Origin: JBHHYU01 sp046757725
GTDB taxonomy: Bacteria; Desulfobacterota; Binatia; UBA9968
NCBI GenBank assembly: GCA_046757725.1
Contig: JBHHYU010000007.1
Location: 3,678 to 67,677, forward strand
Direction: 5' to 3'
DNA: 64,000 bases
Shown here: piece after piece, positions 8,264 through 17,132 of the stretch
Numbering within the stretch: the first letter of the stretch is position 1
Layout of the letters: each line of letters opens with the position of its first letter
The notes under the pieces: generated by a model
What the model saw: only the letters and a program-made list of their open reading frames with translations
What the model was told of the DNA's origin: nothing
The model's database searches: none
Program-made: the position numbers and the translations under genes

Positions 8264-8993
8264 TCTGGCCGTCATCGGCAAGAGCCGCCTCGCTAAGGAT
8301 CTGTTCGAGCTGAGTCGGGCCAAGGGATTTGAGGCAACGCTTCATTCGGAACCGGAAGAAGTGCCCACCTCCACTTCCATGATCGTTGAAACCCATGCCG
8401 GAGGCGAGGAGGAGAAAAAAACTATTATAAGCAAACTGGATGCCTTGTCATCGTCCTCCATTATCTTGGCGTCCTGCGTGGGTTTTTCCACATCACGGAT
8501 CGCATCCTGGATAAGCAGGCCGGGAAGGGTGGTGGGTTTTGCCACTTTTTACCCTCTTGAGGGAAGGAAGCTGATAGAATTGAGTGCTGGACTAGGGACT
8601 CAGGAGAGTTCTCTGGAGGCAACCGAAACCTTTTTTCGTTCGCTAGGTAAGGAAACGGTGAGAGTCACGGACACATCGGGGCTGGTCTTTCCCAGGATCC
8701 TTAGTCTCATCATCAATGAGGCAGCCAGAAGTCTGGATGAAGGCCTAGCGCAACGAGAAGAGATCGATGTAGCCATGCGGCTTGGTACCAATTATCCTTC
8801 AGGGCCACTTCGTTGGGCTGACCAGATCGGCCTCGATGAAGTTTTGGCAGTGCTTGAAGGTCTACAACAGGAGACCGGAGAAGAGCGATACCGGCCTGCT
8901 CTGCTTTTAAAAAAAATGGTCCTGGCGGGGCGGCTGGGCGAGTGCAGTGGGCAAGGATTTTATGATTATAGGAAAGGTAACCCGGCACAATGA
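8250..8993 (+). CDS. catalytically dead 3-hydroxyacyl-CoA dehydrogenase homologue (C-terminal half of PaaH as a separate gene)
   Basis: A 247-residue protein resembling the preceding dehydrogenase but with the catalytic parts lost. The nucleotide loop GxGxxG is replaced by IGKSRLA (about 9-15). The HFFNP motif reads ATFYP, so His is Ala98 and Asn is Tyr101. The helical C-terminal domain is well kept: NEA, AMRLGTNYPSGPLRWAD and GEERYRP. These motifs match the C-terminal half of E. coli-type PaaH, a reduced Rossmann domain plus a second 3HCDH domain. The best reading is a split PaaH whose second subunit supports dimerisation or substrate binding. The ATG at 8250 overlaps the previous gene by 14 bp in another frame, and its stop overlaps paaJ (ATGA), so translational coupling is likely. 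Confidence 0.85.
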   Translation: MTKNSLAVIGKSRLAKDLFELSRAKGFEATLHSEPEEVPTSTSMIVETHAGGEEEKKTIISKLDALSSSSIILASCVGFSTSRIASWISRPGRVVGFATFYPLEGRKLIELSAGLGTQESSLEATETFFRSLGKETVRVTDTSGLVFPRILSLIINEAARSLDEGLAQREEIDVAMRLGTNYPSGPLRWADQIGLDEVLAVLEGLQQETGEERYRPALLLKKMVLAGRLGECSGQGFYDYRKGNPAQ

Positions 8994-10192
8994 AAAAAGC
9001 GGTCATCGTTGATGCGATACGGACGCCTCTGGGGCGGCATGGTGGAATCTTGAAGGACATCCGGCCAGACGACCTGGCCGCAGACGTCATTGCGAAGCTC
9101 ATGCAGCGAACCGGGATCAAGGGGGAAGAAGTCGAGGACGTGTACCTGGGTTGCAGCATCCAGGCGGGAGAAGATTGTCGCAACGTGGCGCGCCTCTCGG
9201 CGCTCCTAGCCGGTCTCCCCTATACTATTCCCGGCGCAACGGTCAATCGCCTTTGTGGCTCTGGGCTTGAGGCTATCAACCAAGCGGCGCGGGCTATTGA
9301 AACGGATCATGGGGATCTCTTTATCGCCGGAGGCGTGGAAAGTATGACCCGAGCCCCCTGGGTGATGGGCAAGGCGGGAGCCCCTTTTCAACGTGGTGAT
9401 GTTGTTGCCTATGACAGCACTCTGGGATGGCGCTTCCCGAATCGTCGCCTGGGAGAGCTTTACCCGCTGATCAGCCTGGGAGAAACTGCAGAAAACGTTG
9501 CGGAGAAATACGGCATCAGCCGCCAAGATCAGGATGCCTTTGCCCTGGAGAGTCACCAACATGCGGTACGGGCGCACCTGGAAGGTACCTTTAAAGATGA
9601 GGTGATCTCGGTGGAGGTTCCGCAGAGGAGAGCAGCTCCCCTCGTCTGTAATAAGGACGAAGGGCCCAGGCCTGACACCTCTGCAGAAAAACTTGCAGCG
9701 CTGAAACCCGTATTCAAAGAAGGCGGAACTGTTACGGCCGGCAACTCCTCCCAGATCTCTGATGGGGCATCGGCACTTCTTTTGACTACATACGACAAGG
9801 CCAGGGTTTTACATCTCAAGCCCCTGGTTCGGATCGTTGCGTCTGCAGCCGCTGGGGTGCACCCTTCCTACATGGGCATCGGTCCCATCCCGGCTACGCT
9901 CAAAGCCCTCAAACGAGCAGGGCTCACTATAGAGCAGATCGACCTTGTCGAGCTTAACGAGGCCTTTGCCTCCCAGTCTCTCGCCTGTATCAAAGAGTTG
10001 GGATTGGATAGAAATAAGGTCAATGTCAACGGAGGGGCCATTGCCTTGGGCCACCCGCTTGGTTGTAGTGGTGCACGCATTATGACGACTCTAATCCACG
10101 AGATGAAAAGACGCGGGAGCCGCTATGGATTGGCGACGCTCTGCATCGGCGTCGGCCAGGGTATAGCTACCATCGTGGAGAGAGTGGATTAG
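8990..10192 (+). CDS. paaJ: beta-ketoadipyl-CoA thiolase (PaaJ/PcaF-like)
   Basis: Thiolase of 400 residues that cleaves 3-oxoadipyl-CoA to succinyl-CoA and acetyl-CoA in aromatic degradation. The acylated cysteine is Cys89 (VNRLCGSGLEA). The active-site histidine lies in GGAIALGHPLGCSG and the second cysteine in LCIGVGQG. The Val in CIGVGQG, where acetoacetyl-CoA thiolases usually have Gly, and segments such as QAGEDCRNVAR and TLGWRF are typical of PcaF/PaaJ. The start codon overlaps the previous stop (ATGA). Substrate preference is inferred from motifs and gene order; a general degradative thiolase is the alternative. Confidence 0.9.
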   Translation: MKKAVIVDAIRTPLGRHGGILKDIRPDDLAADVIAKLMQRTGIKGEEVEDVYLGCSIQAGEDCRNVARLSALLAGLPYTIPGATVNRLCGSGLEAINQAARAIETDHGDLFIAGGVESMTRAPWVMGKAGAPFQRGDVVAYDSTLGWRFPNRRLGELYPLISLGETAENVAEKYGISRQDQDAFALESHQHAVRAHLEGTFKDEVISVEVPQRRAAPLVCNKDEGPRPDTSAEKLAALKPVFKEGGTVTAGNSSQISDGASALLLTTYDKARVLHLKPLVRIVASAAAGVHPSYMGIGPIPATLKALKRAGLTIEQIDLVELNEAFASQSLACIKELGLDRNKVNVNGGAIALGHPLGCSGARIMTTLIHEMKRRGSRYGLATLCIGVGQGIATIVERVD

Positions 10193-10226
10193 TTTCCAAT
10201 GGCCTTCGGCATAATTGCCGTGCCCC

Positions 10227-12902
10227 ATGAAGATTAGTCGTAAAGCCGTCGCAATCATCCTAATTGTTTCAGGCCTCGCCATCACGATTTTCCTCGTCTC
10301 CCTCAATACGCTCATTGAAAAGAACCGTACTCGTATTCGGGGGGAAATCCAGCAGGCCATAGGGAGATCCGTCACGTTCGACGAGCTCCAGTTGAGCTTG
10401 TGGGGCGGCCTCGGATTGTCGGCAAAAAACTTACGTATCGCGGAGGATCCGCGCTTCGCCGCCACACCATTTATCCAAACCAAAGAGTTAACAATGGAAG
10501 TGCGGTGGCTTCCTCTCCTTTCTGGAACGGTGGAGATTGAGAAGTTTATCCTGAGTGAACCTGAAATACAGATCATTAAGAACGAAGCAGGCGACCTCAA
10601 TATCTCCGCTCTAACAGGCCCGAAGCGGAAATCCAAAAAATCCAAAAAGCCCAAAGAGACTGCCAAGAAAGAAAGGCGATCCGCTCCGATCTTTCTTGTA
10701 TCGTCGGTCCAATTAACCCATAGTGAGATCCATTATATCGATCGCTCACTAAAAGAGCCTGTAGAGATCGTTATCCGGAACCTGGATATGGACCTCCATG
10801 GGCTTGCCCTAACACGTACGATGAAGATTAAACTTGCAGCCAATCTCTTTGCCGGTCAGGGACAAAATACGTGGCTGGAAGGCCGGATCGGGCCGTTCCT
10901 CGGCAGGAGAACCTTAACTCAATATCCTATGGACCTGCAGGTTCAGATGGATCCGCTTCTTTTTATTCAAATATCGCGGACCCTGCCTTTTCTGAGAGCC
11001 AACGTTCCTCCTTATCTTGATATCACGGGTCCCCTTACGTTCACGGCGAGACTCCGGGGTACGCTGGCACAACCCCACATCAGCAACCTCGAACTTTCAG
11101 GTCCATTTTTCGGATCAACGACAGACAACGTCACGGTGAGGGGGGAGTTGGATTTTTCTAAGAGCACTTCCTGGAAGGAGGGTGAGATCCGAGGGAAGAT
11201 AAACACCAACCCGGTGAGTCTAAATCACCTCAAGAAGATCCCCTTCCTCAAACAGGCCTTGCCACCATCCCTGACCGCTGAGGGTCCTCTAAACATCACG
11301 AGTGAATTCCATGGCACTGCGGGGCACTTGCAGGTACACACATTGCTCAATGTGGGGCAAAGCGAGATCCGATACGGAAGTTGGCTAAAGAAAGCCAAGG
11401 GGATTCCTGCTGACTTCGATATGAAACTGGTAAGCCAGCGAGACCGGCTCATCGTAGAGGAGTCCACCCTTGCGATCCACAACGTAAAACTTAAATTTTC
11501 CGGACTCTTGCAAACTGTTCCCGACCGACGCCTCAAGCTTCGGTTAAGGTCGGATGGTATGGACATTTCCGGATGGGACAGACTTCTCCTGCCCCTTTCT
11601 TCTTATAGCCTCAAAGGAAAACTTCGATGGGATATCTCCATCCAGAAAAACCTCAGCCTTTCGGACGGAAAACTCGATATCCGGGGCACCGCAAATTTTG
11701 ATCAGTTCCAAGCCAAGGACAAAAAGACCGGACTCGGCATTGAAAAGATGACCTCTCAATTATCCTTCCGGGGTAAACAGGTGCATGTCGAGAACTCGTC
11801 GCTCCGTCTGGGCAATACCGACCTGGCTTTTGAGGCTACGCTCCCCGACCTTTTTCAACCTATCCTTCATTACAACCTGCACTCGACCGCATTCAATCTT
11901 GCGGATTTACCCGGTCTTGCGCTGGGCAAGGAAAATGTAATGAAGGCCGTACGCAGTACGGGGGAACTAAGGATAAAGAAGGGACATCCTCGGCTACAAG
12001 CGCGGCTTTTTTCTTTTGAGGGGACCCTCCAGAAAATTCATTACCGCAACCTCAGTGGAGACATCGAATGGACTCCAGGACAACTGAGCTTTGATAATCT
12101 CTCGTTCCACGCCATGAGGGGTATTTTCCGAGCCAACGGCACCTGGAAAAAGGACGCAAAGAAAACTCAGCGCTTCACTCTGAATCCCAACATCGAGGGC
12201 ATGGATCTCCAGGCTCTACTTTCTCTCAAATACCCAAAGTTCAAGGACCACATAGCAGGAAGACTGAACTTCAGGGCCAGGCTGTGGGGAGAGGGCCAGG
12301 GCGGCACCGCGTTGCGGCAGAGTTTACAAGGAGAGGGAGAGACCCTCGTACGCGAAGGCTCACTGAAAGATTTCAATCTGGTCAAGCAAGTTCTCTCTAA
12401 AGTCACAGGAATTCCCGGCCTTTCTAACCTGCTTTCGTTGCGTATCCCTCTCCGTGATCGTGCGATATTTGAAAGAAAAGATACCCCGTTTGACACTCTA
12501 GAGGCGTCTTTTACCGTCAAACAAGGACAAATCCACACAAATGACCTCCTGATAGTTACTCCCGAGTACAGCATTAACGGAAAAGGCTGGGTAACATTTG
12601 ACAAAGCGGTCCAATGGGACGCTCGCTTGGCTATGTCACGCGTGTTTACTCAGGACCTCATAGCCGAGCACAGAAATGTGCGTTATATCGCGGATCGACA
12701 GGGGAGACTCACTGTCCCTTTCCGTCTCACAGGCACTCTCCCTAATGTCCAGGCGGAACCCGACCTCCAAGGGTTAACTAGTGCCATGTCCAGAGGCCTG
12801 CTACAGAAGGGAATGGATCGCTTTTTGGGCGAGGGGGAAAAGCGCAAAAAGAAGGATGCGAGAGACTGGCTGAAAAGAGGGCTGGAACAACTCTCTCGCT
12901 GA
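10227..12902 (+). CDS. AsmA-family membrane-anchored periplasmic protein
   Basis: Large envelope protein of 891 residues with one N-terminal membrane anchor (about 7-28) and a long beta-rich periplasmic body. AsmA-like signatures are visible: an N-terminal region with NLRIAEDPRF and repeats of the type LDITGPLTFTARLRG. A C-terminal region contains GTALRQSLQGEG and LKDFNLVKQVLSKVTG. Proteins of this family form bridge-like structures thought to move phospholipids between membranes or to affect outer-membrane assembly. I chose the ATG at 10227 over the TTG at 10215. It lies 34 bp after the thiolase on the same strand, but its function is unrelated, so it may simply ride on that transcript. A lysine/serine-rich low-complexity stretch lies near residues 133-155. 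Confidence 0.85.
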   Translation: MKISRKAVAIILIVSGLAITIFLVSLNTLIEKNRTRIRGEIQQAIGRSVTFDELQLSLWGGLGLSAKNLRIAEDPRFAATPFIQTKELTMEVRWLPLLSGTVEIEKFILSEPEIQIIKNEAGDLNISALTGPKRKSKKSKKPKETAKKERRSAPIFLVSSVQLTHSEIHYIDRSLKEPVEIVIRNLDMDLHGLALTRTMKIKLAANLFAGQGQNTWLEGRIGPFLGRRTLTQYPMDLQVQMDPLLFIQISRTLPFLRANVPPYLDITGPLTFTARLRGTLAQPHISNLELSGPFFGSTTDNVTVRGELDFSKSTSWKEGEIRGKINTNPVSLNHLKKIPFLKQALPPSLTAEGPLNITSEFHGTAGHLQVHTLLNVGQSEIRYGSWLKKAKGIPADFDMKLVSQRDRLIVEESTLAIHNVKLKFSGLLQTVPDRRLKLRLRSDGMDISGWDRLLLPLSSYSLKGKLRWDISIQKNLSLSDGKLDIRGTANFDQFQAKDKKTGLGIEKMTSQLSFRGKQVHVENSSLRLGNTDLAFEATLPDLFQPILHYNLHSTAFNLADLPGLALGKENVMKAVRSTGELRIKKGHPRLQARLFSFEGTLQKIHYRNLSGDIEWTPGQLSFDNLSFHAMRGIFRANGTWKKDAKKTQRFTLNPNIEGMDLQALLSLKYPKFKDHIAGRLNFRARLWGEGQGGTALRQSLQGEGETLVREGSLKDFNLVKQVLSKVTGIPGLSNLLSLRIPLRDRAIFERKDTPFDTLEASFTVKQGQIHTNDLLIVTPEYSINGKGWVTFDKAVQWDARLAMSRVFTQDLIAEHRNVRYIADRQGRLTVPFRLTGTLPNVQAEPDLQGLTSAMSRGLLQKGMDRFLGEGEKRKKKDARDWLKRGLEQLSR

Positions 12903-12938
12903 TGGCAAAAACGCTGGCGGCCAGATACCCCAATCATC

Positions 12939-13214
12939 ATGAGTTTGGAAGAGATCTACTTAGAGATCCACCCTGAGGACATCGCGTATGTCAAGTTTAT
13001 TTTCGAGTCCTACGAGGGGGTAGGGATTATCCGAACGGTAGACGCTAAAAAAGCCGTGATTGTCGTCATGGTCATGGGCGATTTTCTCAGCACCGCTCGC
13101 TCCATCCTAACTTCCCTGAAAGAAGAAATTTCCTTGACTGAGACCGCCCGGCCGGACGACATCGGAGAAGATTGGCTCCTGAACGACCTTGCCACGGAAT
13201 CCCCTACCGAGTGA
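12939..13214 (+). CDS. DUF4911 small protein
   Basis: A 91-residue protein that I recognise as DUF4911. It has an acidic N-terminus (MSLEEIYLEI), a KFIFESYEGVG segment and a hydrophobic strand KKAVIVVMVMGDF. No catalytic motif can be seen and the function is unknown. The family is common in deltaproteobacteria and relatives. Its TGA stop overlaps the ATG of rnr (TGATG), which suggests coupled translation. Confidence 0.75.
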   Translation: MSLEEIYLEIHPEDIAYVKFIFESYEGVGIIRTVDAKKAVIVVMVMGDFLSTARSILTSLKEEISLTETARPDDIGEDWLLNDLATESPTE

Positions 13215-15349
13215 TGGCATCCGTATCGTCATCGACTAAAGAAAAGATTCTCGTCTATCTTATCTCTAAGCGGCGCCACCTGACCCCTCTGGAAATTCTC
13301 AAGGGGATAGGAACTCCACGCAGGGATCTCCAGACTGTCATGGACAGTCTGAAAGCGCTCTCGAGAGAAGGCAAGATCGTAAGGCTTAGAAAGAATCATT
13401 ACGCCATTCCTGAATCCGATCACTGTGCCTCCGGCAAGGTCCAGGCCCATCCTGACGGCTTTGGCTTCCTCATTCAGGACGAGACGAAGAGGGAGGACAT
13501 TTACTTAAACCGGCGTGAAATGCGCCGTCTCATGCACGGGGACCACGTCATGGTCCGAATCGACAAAAAGAGAAGAGGTGGGATTACGGGCCACGTGGTT
13601 GAGATTTTGGAGCGAGGACAAAAACGTATTCTTGGAACCTATGATGAGTTTGAGGGAAAGGGTTATCTTATCCCTATGGACTTGCGAGTGGCCCCTGCGA
13701 TAGCGTTGACCGGGAGTGAAGCAAAGCCGGATAAGGGGAAAGTTATCGTCGCGGAAATCTCGCGCTACGGGACCGGCTACGCCCCTCCGGAAGCAAATCT
13801 CCTAGAGACTCTAGGCGACCCCGATGATCCAGAGGTTCAAGCGCAGGCTATTATCTTCCGCTACAGCTTACCGGTGGCCTTTACGGCAGAAGTGCGCCAA
13901 GAAGCTTCCGGTTGTCCGCAGATCATCAGCTCCGAAGAGCTTTCATCCCGCACCGATCTCCGCTCGCTTCCCCTGGTCACCATCGACGGCGAGCAGGCGC
14001 GGGATTTCGATGACGCCGTTTGCGTACAGAAAAACAACAGCCGTTACCTCCTCTATGTCTCCATCGCCGACGTCGCCTCCTACGTCAAACCGGAGACAGC
14101 TTTGGACCAAGAGGCTTACCAGAGGGGAACCAGCGTCTATTTTCCCGACCGGGCAATTCCCATGCTTCCAGAAGAGCTCTCCAACGGAATCTGCAGCCTC
14201 AACCCTGAAGAGGAGCGGCTGACCAAGAGCGTTCTGCTGGAGATCGATCAGAAAGGCGAGGTGCTGAGCAGCCGCTTCTTCGACAGCGTCATCTGCAGCC
14301 ACGGCCGCATGACTTACACCGATGTGCGGCGCATCCTCGTCGACAAAGATCCGGAATGCATTCGCCGCTATCGGAATCTCATCGACCAGTTCAAGCTGAT
14401 GGAGGAGCTGGCTCTGCTTCTCTGGGAGAGCAGGAGAGGCAGAGGAACTTTGGATTTCGATCTGCCCGAGGCGGAAATTCTGCTCGACCTTCAGGGCATG
14501 CCGGAAAACATCGTGCGCGCCGAGCGTAGCATCGCTCACCGCATCATCGAGGAATTCATGATCGCCGCCAACGAAGCCGTCGCCCGCCACCTCAAGGAGA
14601 GAAACTTGCCGTTGCTTTATCGAGTGCATGAGGGGCCGGAAGAAGAAACCCTGGAAGCCCTCGCCCCTTTCCTTTTGAGCCTCGGATACCGCCTGCCTCT
14701 GCAGCGAGGTAAGATCTCTCCCAAGGAGCTTCAGGGGGTTCTCGAGGCCTGCCGGGGAAAGCCTGAGGAGAGAGTTGTGAATCGGGTGCTTCTCCGGGCC
14801 ATGAAGCAGGCGCATTACGCGCCGGAGAATATCGGGCACTTCGGCCTCGCCTCCACCTGCTACACCCATTTCACCTCGCCGATCCGGCGCTACCCCGACT
14901 TGATCGTCCACCGCATGCTGGAATATGCCTCATACGAGAGAAAACTCAAACCAAAAAAACTTGAAGAGCTCGAGGCCTACCTCGAAGAAGCGGGAAAGCT
15001 GACCTCCGAGAGGGAGAGAACTGCTATGGAGGCCGAGCGGGATATGGTCGATCTCAAAAAAGCCCAGTTTATGATGGACAAGATCGGAGAGGAGTTCGGC
15101 GGCTTTATCGTCAGCCTCACCAACTTCGGATTCTTCGTCGAGCTAGAGAACTACTTCGTCGAAGGGCTCGTGCGCCTGTCTTCTCTCAAAGACGACTTCT
15201 ACCACTACTACGAAAAAGAGTACGTCATCAAAGGCCGCCGCACCGGCCGCAAATTCCGCCTAGGCGACTCCCTCCGCGTCAAAGTCGTCCGCATCAACGC
15301 CTTCGGCGGCGAAATCGATTTTGAACTGATGGCGAGACCGGAGTTGTAA
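13214..15349 (+). CDS. rnr: ribonuclease R
   Basis: Processive 3'-5' exoribonuclease of the RNB family, 711 residues from the ATG at 13214. An N-terminal winged-helix region (about 8-70) is followed by cold-shock-like domains. The catalytic RNB domain has the metal-binding aspartates in IDGEQARDFDDAV, and an S1 domain lies at the C-terminus (FGGFIVSLTNFGFFVELEN, about 630-705). It degrades structured RNA, including mRNA decay products and defective rRNA. The reading frame continues upstream of the chosen start, but the ATG overlapping the DUF4911 stop is the natural one. From about 13,950 on, codon choice appears to shift to more GC-ending codons (see findings). Confidence 0.96.
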   Translation: MASVSSSTKEKILVYLISKRRHLTPLEILKGIGTPRRDLQTVMDSLKALSREGKIVRLRKNHYAIPESDHCASGKVQAHPDGFGFLIQDETKREDIYLNRREMRRLMHGDHVMVRIDKKRRGGITGHVVEILERGQKRILGTYDEFEGKGYLIPMDLRVAPAIALTGSEAKPDKGKVIVAEISRYGTGYAPPEANLLETLGDPDDPEVQAQAIIFRYSLPVAFTAEVRQEASGCPQIISSEELSSRTDLRSLPLVTIDGEQARDFDDAVCVQKNNSRYLLYVSIADVASYVKPETALDQEAYQRGTSVYFPDRAIPMLPEELSNGICSLNPEEERLTKSVLLEIDQKGEVLSSRFFDSVICSHGRMTYTDVRRILVDKDPECIRRYRNLIDQFKLMEELALLLWESRRGRGTLDFDLPEAEILLDLQGMPENIVRAERSIAHRIIEEFMIAANEAVARHLKERNLPLLYRVHEGPEEETLEALAPFLLSLGYRLPLQRGKISPKELQGVLEACRGKPEERVVNRVLLRAMKQAHYAPENIGHFGLASTCYTHFTSPIRRYPDLIVHRMLEYASYERKLKPKKLEELEAYLEEAGKLTSERERTAMEAERDMVDLKKAQFMMDKIGEEFGGFIVSLTNFGFFVELENYFVEGLVRLSSLKDDFYHYYEKEYVIKGRRTGRKFRLGDSLRVKVVRINAFGGEIDFELMARPEL

Positions 15350-15387
15350 GTCTCACAACCCCCTCTGCACCCCCTGAAAGATCTCCT

Positions 15388-15954
15388 CTACGACCTCCCC
15401 ACTTCCTTTTCTGATAGCGGCTGTGTGCCGTCCGGCACCGGCGCGTCGAAGGCGTTCAGCATCATTGCAACCATCGTGTAGAATCCGGCGGCGGAAATCA
15501 GCTCTATAAGGAGCTCGAGACCTAGCGCGGCAAGGGCGCGATCGTAACTCGGCTGGCTCAAAGTCCGCGTCTCCAAGAGCTCGGTTACCGTCTCGTAGAC
15601 AAGCCTCTCGTCTTCTCGAACAAATTCAGGCTGGAGGCGACTCCGAATCGCCTCAACGACCTCGGGCGAGAGGCCCTCCTTGAACGCGCTTTTCTCATGC
15701 ACGAACCATTCATATTGGGCCGAATAATGGCGAGCGACTACGAGCACCATAAGCTCAAACAGGCGCCTGTCCAACTTGCTGTGGACCCGCAGAGCGTTGC
15801 CGAGCTGATTTGCCCGATCCGCAACGAGCGGGATCCTCAACCAGATGGGGAACGGGCCCCGTACAACGCCGTGGCGACGTCCGGCGATCTCATCGTATAT
15901 TCGCTTCTGTTCGGGAGTAAGCTCTTCTAATTGAAGATCGGGTACACGGCTCAT
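15388..15954 (-). CDS. carboxymuconolactone decarboxylase-family (AhpD-like) protein
   Basis: A 188-residue all-helical protein of the carboxymuconolactone decarboxylase family. The signature RHYSAQYEWFVHEKSAFKEG (about 76-95) matches the usual pattern R-x-x-x-A-x-Y-E-W-x-x-H. The CxxC pair of AhpD peroxidases is absent, so a disulfide-reductase role is unlikely. A purine-rich ribosome binding site (AAAGGGG) precedes the ATG by 8 nt. It is divergent from the luciferase-like gene and shares a 160-bp control region with it. The substrate is unknown. Confidence 0.85.
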   Translation of the reverse strand: MSRVPDLQLEELTPEQKRIYDEIAGRRHGVVRGPFPIWLRIPLVADRANQLGNALRVHSKLDRRLFELMVLVVARHYSAQYEWFVHEKSAFKEGLSPEVVEAIRSRLQPEFVREDERLVYETVTELLETRTLSQPSYDRALAALGLELLIELISAAGFYTMVAMMLNAFDAPVPDGTQPLSEKEVGRS

Positions 15955-15991
15955 CTATTTTTCCCCTTTCATTTCATGTCGGCTAGAAACG

Positions 15992-16007
15992 GCCCTAAAA
16001 ATAGGGC
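15992..16007. promoter_or_regulatory. perfect inverted repeat in divergent control region
   Basis: GCCCTA (15992-15997) and TAGGGC (16002-16007) are perfect 6-bp arms around four A residues, within the 160-bp gap between the divergent CMD-family and luciferase-like genes. It could be an operator for both or a small hairpin. No regulator gene is adjacent. Confidence 0.35.
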
Positions 16008-16114
16008 AGATTCGTGGCGAGGACAAGGACACGTCAATATTTTCACGATTCATAAGTCGCGGAGGGAAACCAAATTGATTTAATCGCGGCTTTTCGATAG
16101 GAAAGACGCACGGC

Positions 16115-17119
16115 ATGGAATTCGGCGTATTCGACCACCTGGATCGCGGCAATTTGCCGTTGGAAGATTTTTACGAGCTGCGCCTCAAGCTCATCGAGGC
16201 CTATGACCGGGCAGGTTTCTACGCCTACCACGTCGCTGAGCATCACTCCACCCCGCTCGGTATGGCCCCGTCTCCCAGTGTGTTCCTTTCCGCTGTCGCG
16301 CAGCGTACGCGTCGGCTCCGTTTCGGGCCTCTCGTCTACGTGCTGCCGCTCCACCATCCGCTCCGGCTGATAGAGGAAATCTGCATGCTCGATCAGATGA
16401 GCAGCGGGCGACTCGATATCGGATTCGGTCGCGGATCCTCCCCAATCGAGATTGCGCTCTATGGACAGGACGCTGCCAAGGCGCAGCGAATTTATGCAGA
16501 GGCGTTCGATCTCATTCTTCGGGGCCTCCGCGAAAGGACGTTGAATTTCCACGGCGAGTTTTTCTCCTTCGATAATGTTCCGATGGAGCTCGAGCCGTTG
16601 CAAAAACCGCACCCACCGGTTTGGTATGGCGTCCATTCCGTCGAGAGCGCGGAGTGGGCTGCTCGCCAAGGCTTCCATATTGTGAGCCTGGACACAGCCC
16701 AGGAAACACGCAGCTACGCCGATCACTATCGCAATGTCTGGAGCGAGATCCAAGGCGCCAGCCAAGAGATGCCGAAGATCGGGATCGGCCGTTTCATCGT
16801 CGTCGCCGATAGTGACAGGGAGGCTCTCGGCCTCGCACGTCGCGCCTACCCGGTATGGTACCGGAGTTTCTACCATCTGTTCCGCCTGTTCGGAGGGGGT
16901 CCGGCGCACCCGCGGCCGCCGGATTTCGACGCCCTCTTAGAAGCTGGTCAGGGGGTAGCCGGAAGCCCAAAGACGGTCGGGGCGTTTCTACAATCAGAAC
17001 TCAAGGAATCGGAGGCTACTTACCTGGTCGGGCAATTCGCTTTCGGCGATCTGTCACTCACCGAATGTTTGCAATCGAATGAGCTCTTCACACGGTATGT
17101 TATGCCTGCCTTGAGATAA
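16115..17119 (+). CDS. LLM-class flavin-dependent oxidoreductase (bacterial luciferase-like)
   Basis: A 334-residue TIM-barrel monooxygenase of the luciferase-like group, using FMNH2 or F420. The typical features are FGVFDHLDRGNLPLEDFYE at the N-terminus, AYHVAEHHSTP (about 35-45), LRFGPLVYVLPLHHPLRLIEE (about 69-89) and GFGRGSSPIE. An AGGAAA sits about 11 nt before the ATG. No reductase partner lies next to it. Its codon use appears GC-richer than that of the surrounding genes, like the divergent CMD-family gene, so the pair may have been acquired together. The substrate cannot be inferred. Confidence 0.87.
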   Translation: MEFGVFDHLDRGNLPLEDFYELRLKLIEAYDRAGFYAYHVAEHHSTPLGMAPSPSVFLSAVAQRTRRLRFGPLVYVLPLHHPLRLIEEICMLDQMSSGRLDIGFGRGSSPIEIALYGQDAAKAQRIYAEAFDLILRGLRERTLNFHGEFFSFDNVPMELEPLQKPHPPVWYGVHSVESAEWAARQGFHIVSLDTAQETRSYADHYRNVWSEIQGASQEMPKIGIGRFIVVADSDREALGLARRAYPVWYRSFYHLFRLFGGGPAHPRPPDFDALLEAGQGVAGSPKTVGAFLQSELKESEATYLVGQFAFGDLSLTECLQSNELFTRYVMPALR

Positions 17120-17132
17120 GAGAAGGGTAATT

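Noticed and set aside
8240..8270. Frameshift breaking one long paaH gene
   Set aside because: The first protein ends in the usual FYNYDQK-type terminus and the second begins with a normal start, so a genuine split is more likely than an error.
13943..14911. Long open frame on the minus strand opposite rnr (322 codons)
   Set aside because: It lies wholly within the well-supported RNase R gene, in a GC-rich part where antisense stops are rare, and shows no recognisable motif.
16043..16909. Long open frame (288 codons) antisense to the luciferase-like gene
   Set aside because: It mirrors a conserved flavin oxidoreductase and has no family features of its own.
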